This document shows, piece after piece, positions 8,198 to 16,770 of a stretch of 64,000 nt of DNA (its first letter is position 1; every line of letters starts with the position of its first letter). The position numbers and the translations under genes were made by a program. The notes under the pieces were generated by a model, which saw nothing but the letters and a program-made list of their open reading frames with translations, was not told the origin of the DNA and did not search any database. The stretch is taken from the NCBI GenBank assembly GCA_964640665.1, contig CAZXHT010000005.1, forward strand, positions 1-64,000. The letters are read 5' to 3'. The stretch comes from DATKYQ01 sp964640665 (lineage in GTDB: Bacteria; Myxococcota; B64-G9).

Positions 8198-9465
8198 AAG
8201 CCTACCTGGTAAAGACAGGCGTGCTGATCGAGCCCTTCGGCGATGAGGTCGGTGAGGCGTATATGGGCGGGCAAAGCCTGGCCGAGACGACAAGCTCCGC
8301 TTTGCGCTGGGCCGATCTCGAGATCGAAACCGCAAGCTCGTCGAGCGATTTACCGCTTTCCGGCGACTACCTTATTCTGCCGGACAGTTTATTTCTCACC
8401 CGGCGCTGCATACGCGAGTTTCTCGGGGCGACCGCGAGCTTGCGGGAAATCTCACGCCTGGCGCTTTTGCGCTCTGCCGCCACCGACTACTCCGCTCCCT
8501 TGCAAGACACAGCCGAGAAAGACGACTCTGTCGCCTACGACCTGTACCGTTTCCGCGGCGCTGAGATGCCGCGCGATCTCTCCTGGCCCAATTTGAAGAT
8601 CTTTCTCGCCTCTCGATCCCGCCTGGCGACCCTGGATCCCAGGCCGCGGATTGAGCAACTACCGCAGTCGCGTCCCGGCCCGCCCTGGACGACACTGGAA
8701 CTACCGCGCACTACCTTGCTGGCCGCCGAGGTGCGACACTGGACCCACCTGGTCTGGATCAACCACCTGCTCCCCTGGGTGCGGCTCGAAGAGCACTGGG
8801 AGGATCGACCCGGGCTGAAAAGGAGCCTTCGCTCACGGGGCCGCAATCCCTACAAGCGGGCGGCGCGCCGCAGCATCATCGGCGCGAACTGCGACATCCA
8901 TCCGACCGCCTACGTCGAGGGTTCGATCCTGGGTGACAAGGTCAAGCTGGGCCCCTTCGCCAGTGTTCGCGATTCGATCATCGGTCCGGGCGTGGAGATC
9001 GCGGATCTCACCAAGTTCAAACGCTGCGTGGTAGGTGAGGGCTGTCACACGCTGAACGATTCGTATTTCATCGGCTGCACTTTCTACCCAGGCTCCACCC
9101 TGGCGAGTTTCATGCTGCGCAACTCGGTTCTCGGACGGCGGGTGTTCATCACCTCGGGAGTCATGTTCTGGGACGAGGCCATCGAGGCGCCGGTGTCGGT
9201 CAGGCAAGCGGGTGGCGAGGTCGACACCGGGCGCTGGCAACTGGGAGGCTGCGCCGGCCACGAGTGCGTGCTGGGCACGCGGGCCATCTTCCTGCCCGGG
9301 CGGGCCGTGCCCAACCGCACTATGATAGTCATGCGTCCCGAAGAGGGTGTCGTCAAGCTGCCGCAGTCGGCCGAGAGGCTCGTCCCGCACGTCTACCACC
9401 AGGGACGCATCCGCAAGATGGCCGAGGTGCTGCCTGGCTACGAGCCCAAGGAGATCGAGCCATGA
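8194..9465 (+). CDS. Left-handed beta-helix (hexapeptide repeat) protein, GlmU-like, copy 1
   Basis: A 423-residue protein with an unrecognised N-terminal half (about 1-220) and a C-terminal left-handed beta-helix of hexapeptide repeats (about 226-390), for example IGANCDIHPTAYVEGSILG and GPFASVRDSIIGPGVEIAD. Such helices form trimeric acyl- or nucleotidyl-transferase folds. The N-terminal half lacks a visible GxGTRM pyrophosphorylase signature. The start at 8194 overlaps the phosphofructokinase stop by ATGA, pointing to translational coupling. The next gene is a paralogue with the same domain order. The enzymatic activity is not established. Confidence 0.85.
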   Translation: MKAYLVKTGVLIEPFGDEVGEAYMGGQSLAETTSSALRWADLEIETASSSSDLPLSGDYLILPDSLFLTRRCIREFLGATASLREISRLALLRSAATDYSAPLQDTAEKDDSVAYDLYRFRGAEMPRDLSWPNLKIFLASRSRLATLDPRPRIEQLPQSRPGPPWTTLELPRTTLLAAEVRHWTHLVWINHLLPWVRLEEHWEDRPGLKRSLRSRGRNPYKRAARRSIIGANCDIHPTAYVEGSILGDKVKLGPFASVRDSIIGPGVEIADLTKFKRCVVGEGCHTLNDSYFIGCTFYPGSTLASFMLRNSVLGRRVFITSGVMFWDEAIEAPVSVRQAGGEVDTGRWQLGGCAGHECVLGTRAIFLPGRAVPNRTMIVMRPEEGVVKLPQSAERLVPHVYHQGRIRKMAEVLPGYEPKEIEP

Positions 9466-10745
9466 AGATGTACATCTATCACAGCGGCACGGCGCTTATG
9501 CCCTTTGGTGATGACGTGCTCGAAGCGCAGCTGATGCTGGGGACGCTGGCCCAGGCGCAGGAGCGCGCCTGTGTGCGCCACGGCGTCGAACTTGTGAGAA
9601 TAGACAAGCCCTCGGAGGCGCTCGACAGGCCCTGCCTGCTGGCCGCGGACTACGTATACTTCAGTGAAAAGGCCCTGGGTGATTTCCTGAAAACGGCCGC
9701 TGAAAAGAAAGCCTCAGCGGCCGCGCTGGCACTGAAACGCTGCGTCTCGGTCGAGCACACTCTGCCGCTACAAGACGTGGTCCTGAATGACTGGGAAGAC
9801 GATCGCGGCCAGGTGGTATACGACCTGTGGCTCGTGCCAGAAGGACCGCTCTCCGACGATCCCGGCCTGGTGCGTGCGGCCCTGGCCGAGCGCTGTCCGG
9901 CCCTTACGGTGCCGATGCGCGAGGTAGTGCATGCCGTCAGGCTGCCGGTGATCGACGAGCAGGAACGCTATTTCAAATATCCGTTCACCTCGACGATCTG
10001 TTGTCATATCTCGCACTGGGCCCACCTGCTGTGGCTTTCTCAGTTGGCCCTGGGAATCGCCTGGAACGACTGCTTCCGCAACCACAAGCTTCGCGCTGCC
10101 GGCAAGGCCATCTGGGCGGTGTTGCGCAGGATGTCTTTCAACAAGTGGAAGATCCTCTCGGGCATGAACCTGCGCGGGCCCGGCTGCGACGTCCACCCCA
10201 CCGCCTACCTTGAGTTTTCGCGCCTCGGCCGCAACGTCAAGATCGGCGCCGGGGCGTGTGTGCGCAACAGCCTGGTGGGCGACGACGTGGTAATCGCCGA
10301 CCACGCTGTGGTGATCAACTCTGTAATCGGGAACGGCTGCTATTTAACCGAGAATTTCTTCATGGTGTCATCGCTGTGTTACCCGGGCTCGACGCTGGGC
10401 AACCTGAAGATGCAGATGGCGGTAATCGGGCGCGACGTCTACCTGCACGGCTGGTGCAGCCTGTTGGACGCCAAGTTCGTAGGCGACATCAAGGTAATGC
10501 ATCACGGCAAGCGGGTGGGCACCGGGCGCTCGTTCATGGCCAGTTGCGTGGGACACCGGGCAGTGCTGGGAGCCAAGGTGTTGATTCATCCCGGGCGCGA
10601 GATCCCCAACGACCTGCTGATGGTATCGCGTCCGGAGGACGTAATCGCCGAGGTGCCGGAAAGCATCCCTCCCCGCACGCCGATGGTGCGCGACGCAGGA
10701 ACCCTGGTGACGCTGGAGTCGCTGAATAACAGGCCCAAGACCTGA
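9462..10745 (+). CDS. Left-handed beta-helix (hexapeptide repeat) protein, GlmU-like, copy 2
   Basis: A 427-residue paralogue of the preceding gene. The N-terminal segments match (TALMPFGDDVLEAQLMLG here, TGVLIEPFGDEVGEAYMGG there). The C-terminal beta-helix begins near residue 235 with GPGCDVHPTAYLEFSRLG and ends with the shared pattern VLGAKVLIHPGREIPNDLLM. The start at 9462 overlaps the previous stop (ATGA). Two adjacent copies that have diverged this far but keep coupled translation suggest that the two products form a hetero-oligomer or act in sequence; this is an inference. The substrate is unknown. Confidence 0.85.
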   Translation: MKMYIYHSGTALMPFGDDVLEAQLMLGTLAQAQERACVRHGVELVRIDKPSEALDRPCLLAADYVYFSEKALGDFLKTAAEKKASAAALALKRCVSVEHTLPLQDVVLNDWEDDRGQVVYDLWLVPEGPLSDDPGLVRAALAERCPALTVPMREVVHAVRLPVIDEQERYFKYPFTSTICCHISHWAHLLWLSQLALGIAWNDCFRNHKLRAAGKAIWAVLRRMSFNKWKILSGMNLRGPGCDVHPTAYLEFSRLGRNVKIGAGACVRNSLVGDDVVIADHAVVINSVIGNGCYLTENFFMVSSLCYPGSTLGNLKMQMAVIGRDVYLHGWCSLLDAKFVGDIKVMHHGKRVGTGRSFMASCVGHRAVLGAKVLIHPGREIPNDLLMVSRPEDVIAEVPESIPPRTPMVRDAGTLVTLESLNNRPKT

Positions 10746-10755
10746 AAGGAGCAAG

Positions 10756-11004
10756 ATGCGCCGCAAGTCATCAGGCACCTGGGCCCCCCCGCCCCCACCG
10801 CGCAGCAAGGCCTGGCAAGAAGCCACCCGCGACCGCAACCTTTCCGCCCCGATCCCCTACGATCCATCGGAGATCTACTCGCAGGGGCAGGTAATAGTTC
10901 ACGCCGGCTTTGGAGTAGGGGTGGTAATGGGCGTCAAGCAGCCAAACAAGATAATAGTAGTTTTCAAAAACCGCACCAGGAAGCTGCTCATGGGCCGAAA
11001 ATAG
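10756..11004 (+). CDS. Small CarD/SH3-like protein
   Basis: An 82-residue basic protein with an aaaggag ribosome binding site 7 bases upstream. A Pro-rich N-terminus (WAPPPPPRS) is followed by a compact beta-rich module, YSQGQVIVHAGFGVGVV, then IIVVFKNRTRKLLMGR. The pattern of VIVHAGFGVGVV followed by a strand ending in VF resembles the small barrel at the N-terminus of CarD-type RNA-polymerase-binding proteins. The rest of CarD is missing. It is the last gene of the plus-strand run begun by alr. Its last codons lie inside a 16-bp sequence that is repeated beyond the toxin-antitoxin pair downstream. Confidence 0.75.
   Translation: MRRKSSGTWAPPPPPRSKAWQEATRDRNLSAPIPYDPSEIYSQGQVIVHAGFGVGVVMGVKQPNKIIVVFKNRTRKLLMGRK
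10984..10999. repeat. Direct repeat, left copy, flanking the ParE/RHH cassette
   Basis: The 16 bases ctgctcatgggccgaa recur exactly at 11644-11659, 660 bp away, and the following bases remain similar (aatagag versus gtagag). This copy holds the 3' end of the small CarD-like gene. The two copies bracket the whole toxin-antitoxin module and its promoter. Confidence 0.8.
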
Positions 11005-11048
11005 AGAAACGACCCGGACGCATGGTGTCTGGCAGCGAATACAGTAAC

Positions 11049-11333
11049 TCAGAAGTCGTCCGGCCAGCGCCTGGCTGCATGGATGATGCGGAGTATCTCT
11101 ATGCGCTTTCCATTGATACGATATGGAACGATATAGGGTGTTTCCGGGACAACCAGCTCGCGAGTATTGGCGACCCTCCCCGGTCTGCCGATTGCCGGAT
11201 ATTCCTTGAGGCTGTCAATCGCTGCAATGATCCGCCTGACCACATCGGCAGCGGCCCGGGGATTGTCCCCGGCGATGTATTCGGCGAGATCATTCAGGTT
11301 GGCCAATGCTGTCCGAGTCCACTTATGACGCAT
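11049..11333 (-). CDS. parE: ParE/RelE-family toxin
   Basis: A 94-residue toxin with the RelE/ParE fold: WTRTALANLNDLAEYIAGDN, then ADVVRRIIAAIDSLKEYP, GRPGRV, and a C-terminal VPYRINGKRIEILRIIHAAR. The sequence suits the ParE branch, which acts on DNA gyrase, although some close relatives are mRNA interferases. The start overlaps the end of the antitoxin gene by 11 bp, the usual coupled arrangement. Length is normal. Confidence 0.92.
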   Translation of the reverse strand: MRHKWTRTALANLNDLAEYIAGDNPRAAADVVRRIIAAIDSLKEYPAIGRPGRVANTRELVVPETPYIVPYRINGKRIEILRIIHAARRWPDDF

Positions 11334-11568
11334 TCCTGCTCCACTTGGTGATCACGGCCTGCACTTCTGCATCGGAAGCGAATTTACCGGCATCGGCCTC
11401 TTCAACCCCGGCCTTGATCTCTTGGATCTGCCATTCCTGGAGCTCGATGTATGATCTGATGGCATCTGCAGCCAACCAAGACTTGCTTCGATCGGTAGCC
11501 TTGGCCAGTTTATCGAGACGTTTTTTTATTTCATCGGGCAACCGAACCGTCATTGTGCTGGTGTCCAT
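11323..11568 (-). CDS. Ribbon-helix-helix (CopG-type) antitoxin
   Basis: An 81-residue antitoxin. The N-terminal strand TSTMTVRLPDEIKKRLDKLA and the helix DRSKSWLAADAIRSYI form a ribbon-helix-helix DNA-binding dimer. The C-terminal part would wrap the toxin. A gggag ribosome binding site precedes the ATG at 11568, and a near-consensus promoter with an overlapping palindrome lies just upstream, consistent with autorepression. It is the first gene of the pair with the ParE-like toxin. Confidence 0.92.
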   Translation of the reverse strand: MDTSTMTVRLPDEIKKRLDKLAKATDRSKSWLAADAIRSYIELQEWQIQEIKAGVEEADAGKFASDAEVQAVITKWSRNAS

Positions 11569-11585
11569 GGAAATCTCCCTGTGCT

Positions 11586-11623
11586 ATTATGTACACATTA
11601 TAACACCAGGCAACCCTTGTCAA
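11586..11623 (-). promoter_or_regulatory. Promoter and likely operator of the ParE/RHH operon
   Basis: Read on the minus strand, TTGACA (11618-11623) and TATAAT (11597-11602) are separated by 15 bases. The -10 hexamer lies inside an imperfect palindrome at 11586-11601 (attatgtacacattat; arms match at 6 of 7 positions). A repressor bound there would block the -10, as expected for an autoregulated antitoxin. Confidence 0.75.
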
Positions 11624-11643
11624 TACATCTGTCTGGCCAGAAC

Positions 11644-11659
11644 CTGCTCATGGGCCGAA
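11644..11659. repeat. Direct repeat, right copy, flanking the ParE/RHH cassette
   Basis: An exact copy of 10984-10999. On the minus strand this copy contains the stop and last codons of the lipoprotein gene that ends at 11648. The repeat therefore coincides with the 3' ends of both flanking convergent genes. Confidence 0.8.
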
Positions 11660-13183
11660 GTAGAGCAGGGTGCGGCCTTCGAGACGCTTGAAGCCCAGCA
11701 GGCTTGCGGCTCCGGGAACCATGGGAACTTCCAGGGGGCCTAGCTGCGAAAGGAGTTGCCGGGCTATTCTGGAAAGCGCCTCGTCCGCCAAGGCTCGCAG
11801 GCTGCCGGCCGCCTCGGTCAGCATCTCGGAATAGTCTATCGACAGCTCGCCCACGTGCGTTTTGACTAAATCCAGGAAGACCTGCGTTCCCTCGATACGT
11901 GGAGCCAACTCCAGATTCAGATCGGCGGCGAGACCCAGCATGCGCATGTCGCTGCCCTCTATACTGACGTAAAGATCAATCGCCAGTGAAGGCAGGCTCA
12001 GAGACAGGCGCGCCAGGCTTTCGCCCGCGTCCGGATCGGCCGGCGCGAAAGCCAGCTGCGGTTGCCCGCCCGGCCAGAGTGCTACTCTGACCGCGCCAGG
12101 CGGACCCCAGGCCGCCAGGGAAGGAAACAGATCCACGAGATCCATCGTCTGTAGATCTCCGTCAGCGGCGTTGCGGCAAAACAATCCGCCGCGCCATGCG
12201 GCGGTGAATGCCTGCTGCAGAAAATCGTCGCTTATCGAGATCGCGCACTGGTATTCGTCGCCCGTGCCAGGCACTCTTTCCGCAAATTCGGCCGGCAAAA
12301 GCTTTGAGCCTGGAAAATCGGCCGCCGCCGCGGGCACGCAATCGGCCCGCGTGGATTCGAACCCGCCGGCAAGACCCACCCGGCTTCCTTTCGGCGAAAA
12401 AACATCCGCATCCGCGCCCGGCCAGAACTCGAAGTGCAACCTGCCTTGATCCGTATCCCTTGACGTTAGTCCTGCGACGCAGCCGGCAGCGGCGGCGTCC
12501 AGGCCAAGCGTACTTCCCAGCGCCTCGGACAGGGCGTCCGCCAACAGTGTGCTTGCCTGTAAAACGGCGCCCGCGACCGCCCGGGAGACGGCCAGCTCGA
12601 CATCCTGGCTGCCGTAGGCCGGACAATAGGGATCCATCGCCGCCGAGACGGGCTCGCCGATAAGCTCAAGCTCGCCGTCTATGAAGATCAACGGTTGATT
12701 ATCGTTACCCTGCCCAGCGACAAGTCTCACCGGGACAACCTGCCTGGGAATGGACACATGTATCTCGCAATCGCTTGTAGGCTGCCCCCCGGTGAATATC
12801 CCCAGGGTCAAAACGGGATCCGAGACATCGACTTCCAGGCTTGCTTCCAAAAGCCCTTCCGAGATCATCATTTCGATCGCAGACAGTTGCAGAGAAAGCT
12901 CCGACGGATCCGTCTCGAAGCTCGAGCCGTCGAGCGAGCCGGATACGGCCGGGATAACGGCACCCTGACTGTCCGCTCCGTCCTGTTCGAGAAGCCCCAT
13001 GGCCAGAACCGCAAGCCGCTCACTGGAACCCTGGGGGTAGTGAAACTCGATCACGTCGGTACCGATGGCGGCTTTTGACAGATCTCGTTCAGGAGAATCG
13101 AGACGGCAGCCGGGAAGCGCGAAAATCAAAAGCGCCAACAGTAAACCAACGCGGCTGCGGCAAGTGAGGCTCACCGGGCACAT
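11648..13183 (-). CDS. Lipoprotein of unknown function
   Basis: A 511-residue lipoprotein. The signal peptide GLLLALLIFALPGC ends in a lipobox (LPGC), so the mature protein is anchored through Cys 26. The body is rich in beta-prone and amphipathic stretches and has few cysteines, unlike the two genes upstream. Alternating hydrophobic segments such as LSLSLPSLAIDLYVSIEG suggest a BPI- or LolA-like lipid-binding fold, but no family is recognised. It overlaps the preceding gene by 13 bp, so it is probably co-transcribed and coupled. Its stop lies in the right-hand 16-bp repeat. Confidence 0.8.
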   Translation of the reverse strand: MCPVSLTCRSRVGLLLALLIFALPGCRLDSPERDLSKAAIGTDVIEFHYPQGSSERLAVLAMGLLEQDGADSQGAVIPAVSGSLDGSSFETDPSELSLQLSAIEMMISEGLLEASLEVDVSDPVLTLGIFTGGQPTSDCEIHVSIPRQVVPVRLVAGQGNDNQPLIFIDGELELIGEPVSAAMDPYCPAYGSQDVELAVSRAVAGAVLQASTLLADALSEALGSTLGLDAAAAGCVAGLTSRDTDQGRLHFEFWPGADADVFSPKGSRVGLAGGFESTRADCVPAAAADFPGSKLLPAEFAERVPGTGDEYQCAISISDDFLQQAFTAAWRGGLFCRNAADGDLQTMDLVDLFPSLAAWGPPGAVRVALWPGGQPQLAFAPADPDAGESLARLSLSLPSLAIDLYVSIEGSDMRMLGLAADLNLELAPRIEGTQVFLDLVKTHVGELSIDYSEMLTEAAGSLRALADEALSRIARQLLSQLGPLEVPMVPGAASLLGFKRLEGRTLLYFGP

Positions 13184-14454
13184 CCCTTACCGCCGGCCAT
13201 GAAATCGAGATCCGGCGAGAAGATCTGCGCCTGGAGATCGCCCTTGGCTCCCCGGGCGTAGGCACAACTGACCGCGCGCGGGCCCGGTAGCAGATTGTTA
13301 TAGAAACCTGTCGCCCCTTCGAAGGCGACTACCTGCGGGGCCCCGAAGCCTCCCTCGCGGTCGGCCACAGAGAAAAGCAAATCGAGATTGGCCGCGTCCA
13401 AATACAGCACGCGCGGCAAGCCGTCTGCGCCGAAGGCCAGTGAGCAATGCTGTCCCACCGGGTAGCGGCGCACGGCGCCGCTGGTGTCGGCTACCCTGCC
13501 GGCGTTCACGGCGACCCTTGAAAGAACTCCGCCTTCGTTCCAGGCATACATCATGCTGCCCGTCGTGCGGTCGTCGTAGGCAACCGCCATGTTGCCGTCG
13601 CCGTCCAGCGCAGCAGACAGCCAGTTGGCAACGTCGGGACCGGGATCGACCAGCAAAACCGTCCAGCCTTCCTGCTGCCGGCCGGCCACCTTCAGCGAAC
13701 CGTCGTGAACGTCGCGAAAGGCCACCCACTCGCGATCGCCTGAGTCGAGCACCAGTGAGACGATGCGTCCGACCTCGCCGCCGAAACTGCCCGGCCAGCC
13801 GCCGCGACCCGCATCCAGCGGCACCTTTTCGAGTGACCAGCGTCCATCGGACAGCTTGCCTGCGACTTCCAACTCGCCGCTGCTCTCGTCCCAGAAGGCG
13901 ATGTGCGGCATCCCCGTGGAATCGAGACGCAGCCAGCAGGCGCGGCCGTAAACGTCGTCTTCGCCCGCCGGATGCGGGACGGTCACCACGCTCCAGCCCG
14001 CGGACGATTTCCTGGCGTACTTCAACTTGCCGTGGGTGCGATCGAAGTAGGCAACGTGCGGGCGATCGAACACGTCCAGGTCGAGCGAACTGTACAGCCC
14101 GACGTCGTCACCCAAAATATCCGGCGCGCCGGGTTGTCCTCCCGATCCCGTGGTGCCGTCCACGTACTCGCAACTGGCCGTGCCATCGGGCAGCAGCCGT
14201 CCCACCACCAGGTCGCCGTACTCGCCGGCGTAGGCCGAAAAGACGATCTGCTCCGAGGAATCGACCGCCGCCGAAAGGAAGCGCCCGAAATCCCGGGGAC
14301 AGTTGGGTGGGCGGGCCTCGACGCAGCGGTTGTTTTCGTAGTCACAAACCATGCCCGCCGGGCACCCCCCGCCGCAGACATCAACCGCCGGGCTCGCGCA
14401 CCCTGCCGCCAGAAATCCAAGGATGACACTGATTGTAAGAGCGACTGCGCGCAC
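13171..14454 (-). CDS. Lipoprotein with short Cys-rich head and propeller-like body
   Basis: A 427-residue lipoprotein. The start is taken as GTG at 14454 because ggaggt lies four bases upstream; an in-frame TTG at 14469 has no such site. The lipobox is LAAGC. A Cys-rich stretch follows (CGGGCPAGMVCDYENNRC). The remainder has repeated units of the type RPHVAYFDRTHGKLKYA and MPHIAFWDESSGELEVA, about six to seven blades, like WD40/NHL-type beta-propellers. The next gene upstream has the same body with a longer Cys-rich head, so the two are paralogues. Surface exposure is inferred. Confidence 0.82.
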   Translation of the reverse strand: MRAVALTISVILGFLAAGCASPAVDVCGGGCPAGMVCDYENNRCVEARPPNCPRDFGRFLSAAVDSSEQIVFSAYAGEYGDLVVGRLLPDGTASCEYVDGTTGSGGQPGAPDILGDDVGLYSSLDLDVFDRPHVAYFDRTHGKLKYARKSSAGWSVVTVPHPAGEDDVYGRACWLRLDSTGMPHIAFWDESSGELEVAGKLSDGRWSLEKVPLDAGRGGWPGSFGGEVGRIVSLVLDSGDREWVAFRDVHDGSLKVAGRQQEGWTVLLVDPGPDVANWLSAALDGDGNMAVAYDDRTTGSMMYAWNEGGVLSRVAVNAGRVADTSGAVRRYPVGQHCSLAFGADGLPRVLYLDAANLDLLFSVADREGGFGAPQVVAFEGATGFYNNLLPGPRAVSCAYARGAKGDLQAQIFSPDLDFMAGGKGCAR

Positions 14455-14546
14455 TGCTACCTCCGGCAAGCTCCCCGGTTCTATTGATTATAGATCGAAA
14501 AGGGCCGCCGGCGCCAGCTTCGGTGCCCCGGGTGCAGTAACCCGGG

Positions 14547-16688
14547 TCAGCGCACGCGGAGATCGATGGCCGAAGTCCAGGGATCGGTTCGCAGGTTGTG
14601 CTTGAAGTTGCTCACCTGGGCCAGGTCGCCGGCCTGGTTCATGATCTGGTCGGTGAAGAACCCGTAGGCTCCGACGAAGGCGTTTTCATCGAGCTTGCGA
14701 GCAATGATCTCCACGCTCCAGACGCCGGCGCCGTTGCGGATAGCATAGTCCAGATCGGTCGTGTAGCCGTCCTGGTATGCCACTCTGACGTCACCGGCCG
14801 CGTCGACCGTGATGCTTGCGTAGTTGCCGACCCAGTGGAGATCCCCGACAGCGCCGGCCGCATCGGTGGGATCGCCGCTCGCGTCGCGCGCGCCAAGGTC
14901 AATCAACTCGACCTGAGCGCTAGCGACCTGCTTGTCGGGGAAGGTCATGTAGTACAGGTCGCCCAGGTCGGCGTCCTGGTAGCTCAGGTGAACCACGTTG
15001 CCCGGCACCGTGACAAACATGCTGACATCGGCCCCCAGGTTGCCCAGATCATTGCCACCGGCGTCCTCTCCCGCCAGGATGACCGGGGGATCGAAGTCGT
15101 TGGCGCCCGGGTTCCACCAGACCAGCATCAGGTTGCCGCGCAGGCTATCGTAGTAACCCACCACCGGGCTGCCGTCGGCATACAGAGCCAGGTTGCAAAA
15201 TACTCCCACGCCGAGCGGCAAATCTTCGAGGGACGACTCGGAGGCCTCGGTCTGGCACTCGCCGGCGACGCACACCTTGTCGGCGGCGCAGCCGTCTCCG
15301 CCGTTGCAGTTTGCCGGATCGTCCGGAACCACGCAGGCGCCGGTATCGGCCAGGCAGGCCTCGCCGGCGTCGCAGTCGCTCGGCTGGCAAGGCACCGGGG
15401 CCGCATCGGCGATATAGATATCCCAGTCGGCGTTCGAGGCGGGCGACGGGTTCTTGGCCCTGGCCACCTTGAGCATCGAAGTCAAATCTTCCTTGACCGT
15501 CATATAAGCCACCACCGGCCGGCCGGCCGAGTCGAGCACTATTGACGAAAAGCGCCCGGTGATCCCGGCGTCGTCGACCGTGTGGACCAGGAAGCTCCCG
15601 TCGGCCTGCTCTGCCGCGTACTTGAGCGCCCCGTTGGTGCGATCGAAGTAAGAGATACGCGCCCGCCCGCCGTTGCCGGTGACGATATCGGTGTCCCAGC
15701 CCACGTCGTCGCCCGGCTCGGCTATCCCGCCGCGCGGACCGTCCGCGGCGCCGACGCAAGGAGCGTCGGGCGGCACTCCATCTATAAACCGCCAACTGAC
15801 GGTCGCGCCGGCCTCGGCCGAAGCGGCCACACCGAAGATCAAATCACCGTAGGGCCGGCCGAAGTAGCCGGACAAGACCGGGATACCGTCGCGATCGAGC
15901 GCGATGGCCGAATGCTGGCCGGCGAAGGCGTCCGGCAGGGGCGGCATCGGCTCGCAGTGGCAGTCGGCCCCGCTTATTACACAGTTGTCGTCATCGAGAG
16001 TGCCGCCCGGATCCGAGTTTATCTGCTCGCAGGCCGGACAAGTCGTATCGGGGCACGGATCGGGCAGTGGATCGCAGGTGCGTGTCGCCTTGCAGCAGTA
16101 GAGAGGCTCCTGGCAGGGAGCGCCGCAAGGATGTGAGCAGACGCAGGTTCCCTGCTTGCACTTGGGCAGGTAGTCTTCCTCGGTGCACTCGACGTATAGT
16201 GCAAAGCTCGGATCCTCGCACTCTTCGTCCGTTTTGCAACGGACGTAGTCGCAGTTCCGGCAACCCAGATCGGGATCGAACTCGGCGCAGTAGCGCGGCA
16301 GATCTCCGTCGGGGGGACAGTCGTCGTCCGACTCGCAGGCGAAACTCGTGCAGCACTTGTCCACGCAGGCCATGCAAACACCGACATCTTCACAATCGGA
16401 GTCGCGGCCGCAGGGGTTGACACAGGGCTCCGGGCAGTCGTCGGTGGTGCACTTGTGATCCTTGCAGCACTCTCCCGCGGCCTGGTCACAGTCGACGTCC
16501 GCTGTGCAATCCCAGACCACCGCGCCGCCGCAGCAGCCCTCGCTGCAATCGATGCCGGGATCGCAATCATCAACGCTTGTGCAAATGCGATCCGGCGGGC
16601 ACTTGAAGATAGTGTCGTTGCAATCGCAATCGACCAGCGAGCCTACGGCGAAAACGGATATCAGAACTAAAAAATGTATTCGTCTCAC
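14547..16688 (-). CDS. Large Cys-rich lipoprotein with propeller-like body
   Basis: About 713 residues from the GTG at 16688, which has gggag seven bases upstream. The signal peptide IHFLVLISVFAVGSLVDC ends in an acceptable lipobox. Residues about 20-230 hold more than 35 cysteines in short disulfide modules such as CCGGAVVWDC and CTADVDCDQ. The body repeats the blade pattern of the downstream paralogue (GRARISYFDRTNGALKYA, DGSPVVGYYDSLRGNLMLVW). A second Cys cluster interrupts the body near residues 450-500 (CQPSDCDAGEAC). A secreted, oxidised surface protein is likely. The function is not recognised. Confidence 0.82.
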   Translation of the reverse strand: MRRIHFLVLISVFAVGSLVDCDCNDTIFKCPPDRICTSVDDCDPGIDCSEGCCGGAVVWDCTADVDCDQAAGECCKDHKCTTDDCPEPCVNPCGRDSDCEDVGVCMACVDKCCTSFACESDDDCPPDGDLPRYCAEFDPDLGCRNCDYVRCKTDEECEDPSFALYVECTEEDYLPKCKQGTCVCSHPCGAPCQEPLYCCKATRTCDPLPDPCPDTTCPACEQINSDPGGTLDDDNCVISGADCHCEPMPPLPDAFAGQHSAIALDRDGIPVLSGYFGRPYGDLIFGVAASAEAGATVSWRFIDGVPPDAPCVGAADGPRGGIAEPGDDVGWDTDIVTGNGGRARISYFDRTNGALKYAAEQADGSFLVHTVDDAGITGRFSSIVLDSAGRPVVAYMTVKEDLTSMLKVARAKNPSPASNADWDIYIADAAPVPCQPSDCDAGEACLADTGACVVPDDPANCNGGDGCAADKVCVAGECQTEASESSLEDLPLGVGVFCNLALYADGSPVVGYYDSLRGNLMLVWWNPGANDFDPPVILAGEDAGGNDLGNLGADVSMFVTVPGNVVHLSYQDADLGDLYYMTFPDKQVASAQVELIDLGARDASGDPTDAAGAVGDLHWVGNYASITVDAAGDVRVAYQDGYTTDLDYAIRNGAGVWSVEIIARKLDENAFVGAYGFFTDQIMNQAGDLAQVSNFKHNLRTDPWTSAIDLRVR

Positions 16689-16770
16689 AAGGCCGCTCCC
16701 TGCCGGCGACTCCGGCACAAATGGGCTGATAGATCATTATGCACCGAGTTGGTGGCTTGTGGCAAGAGGC

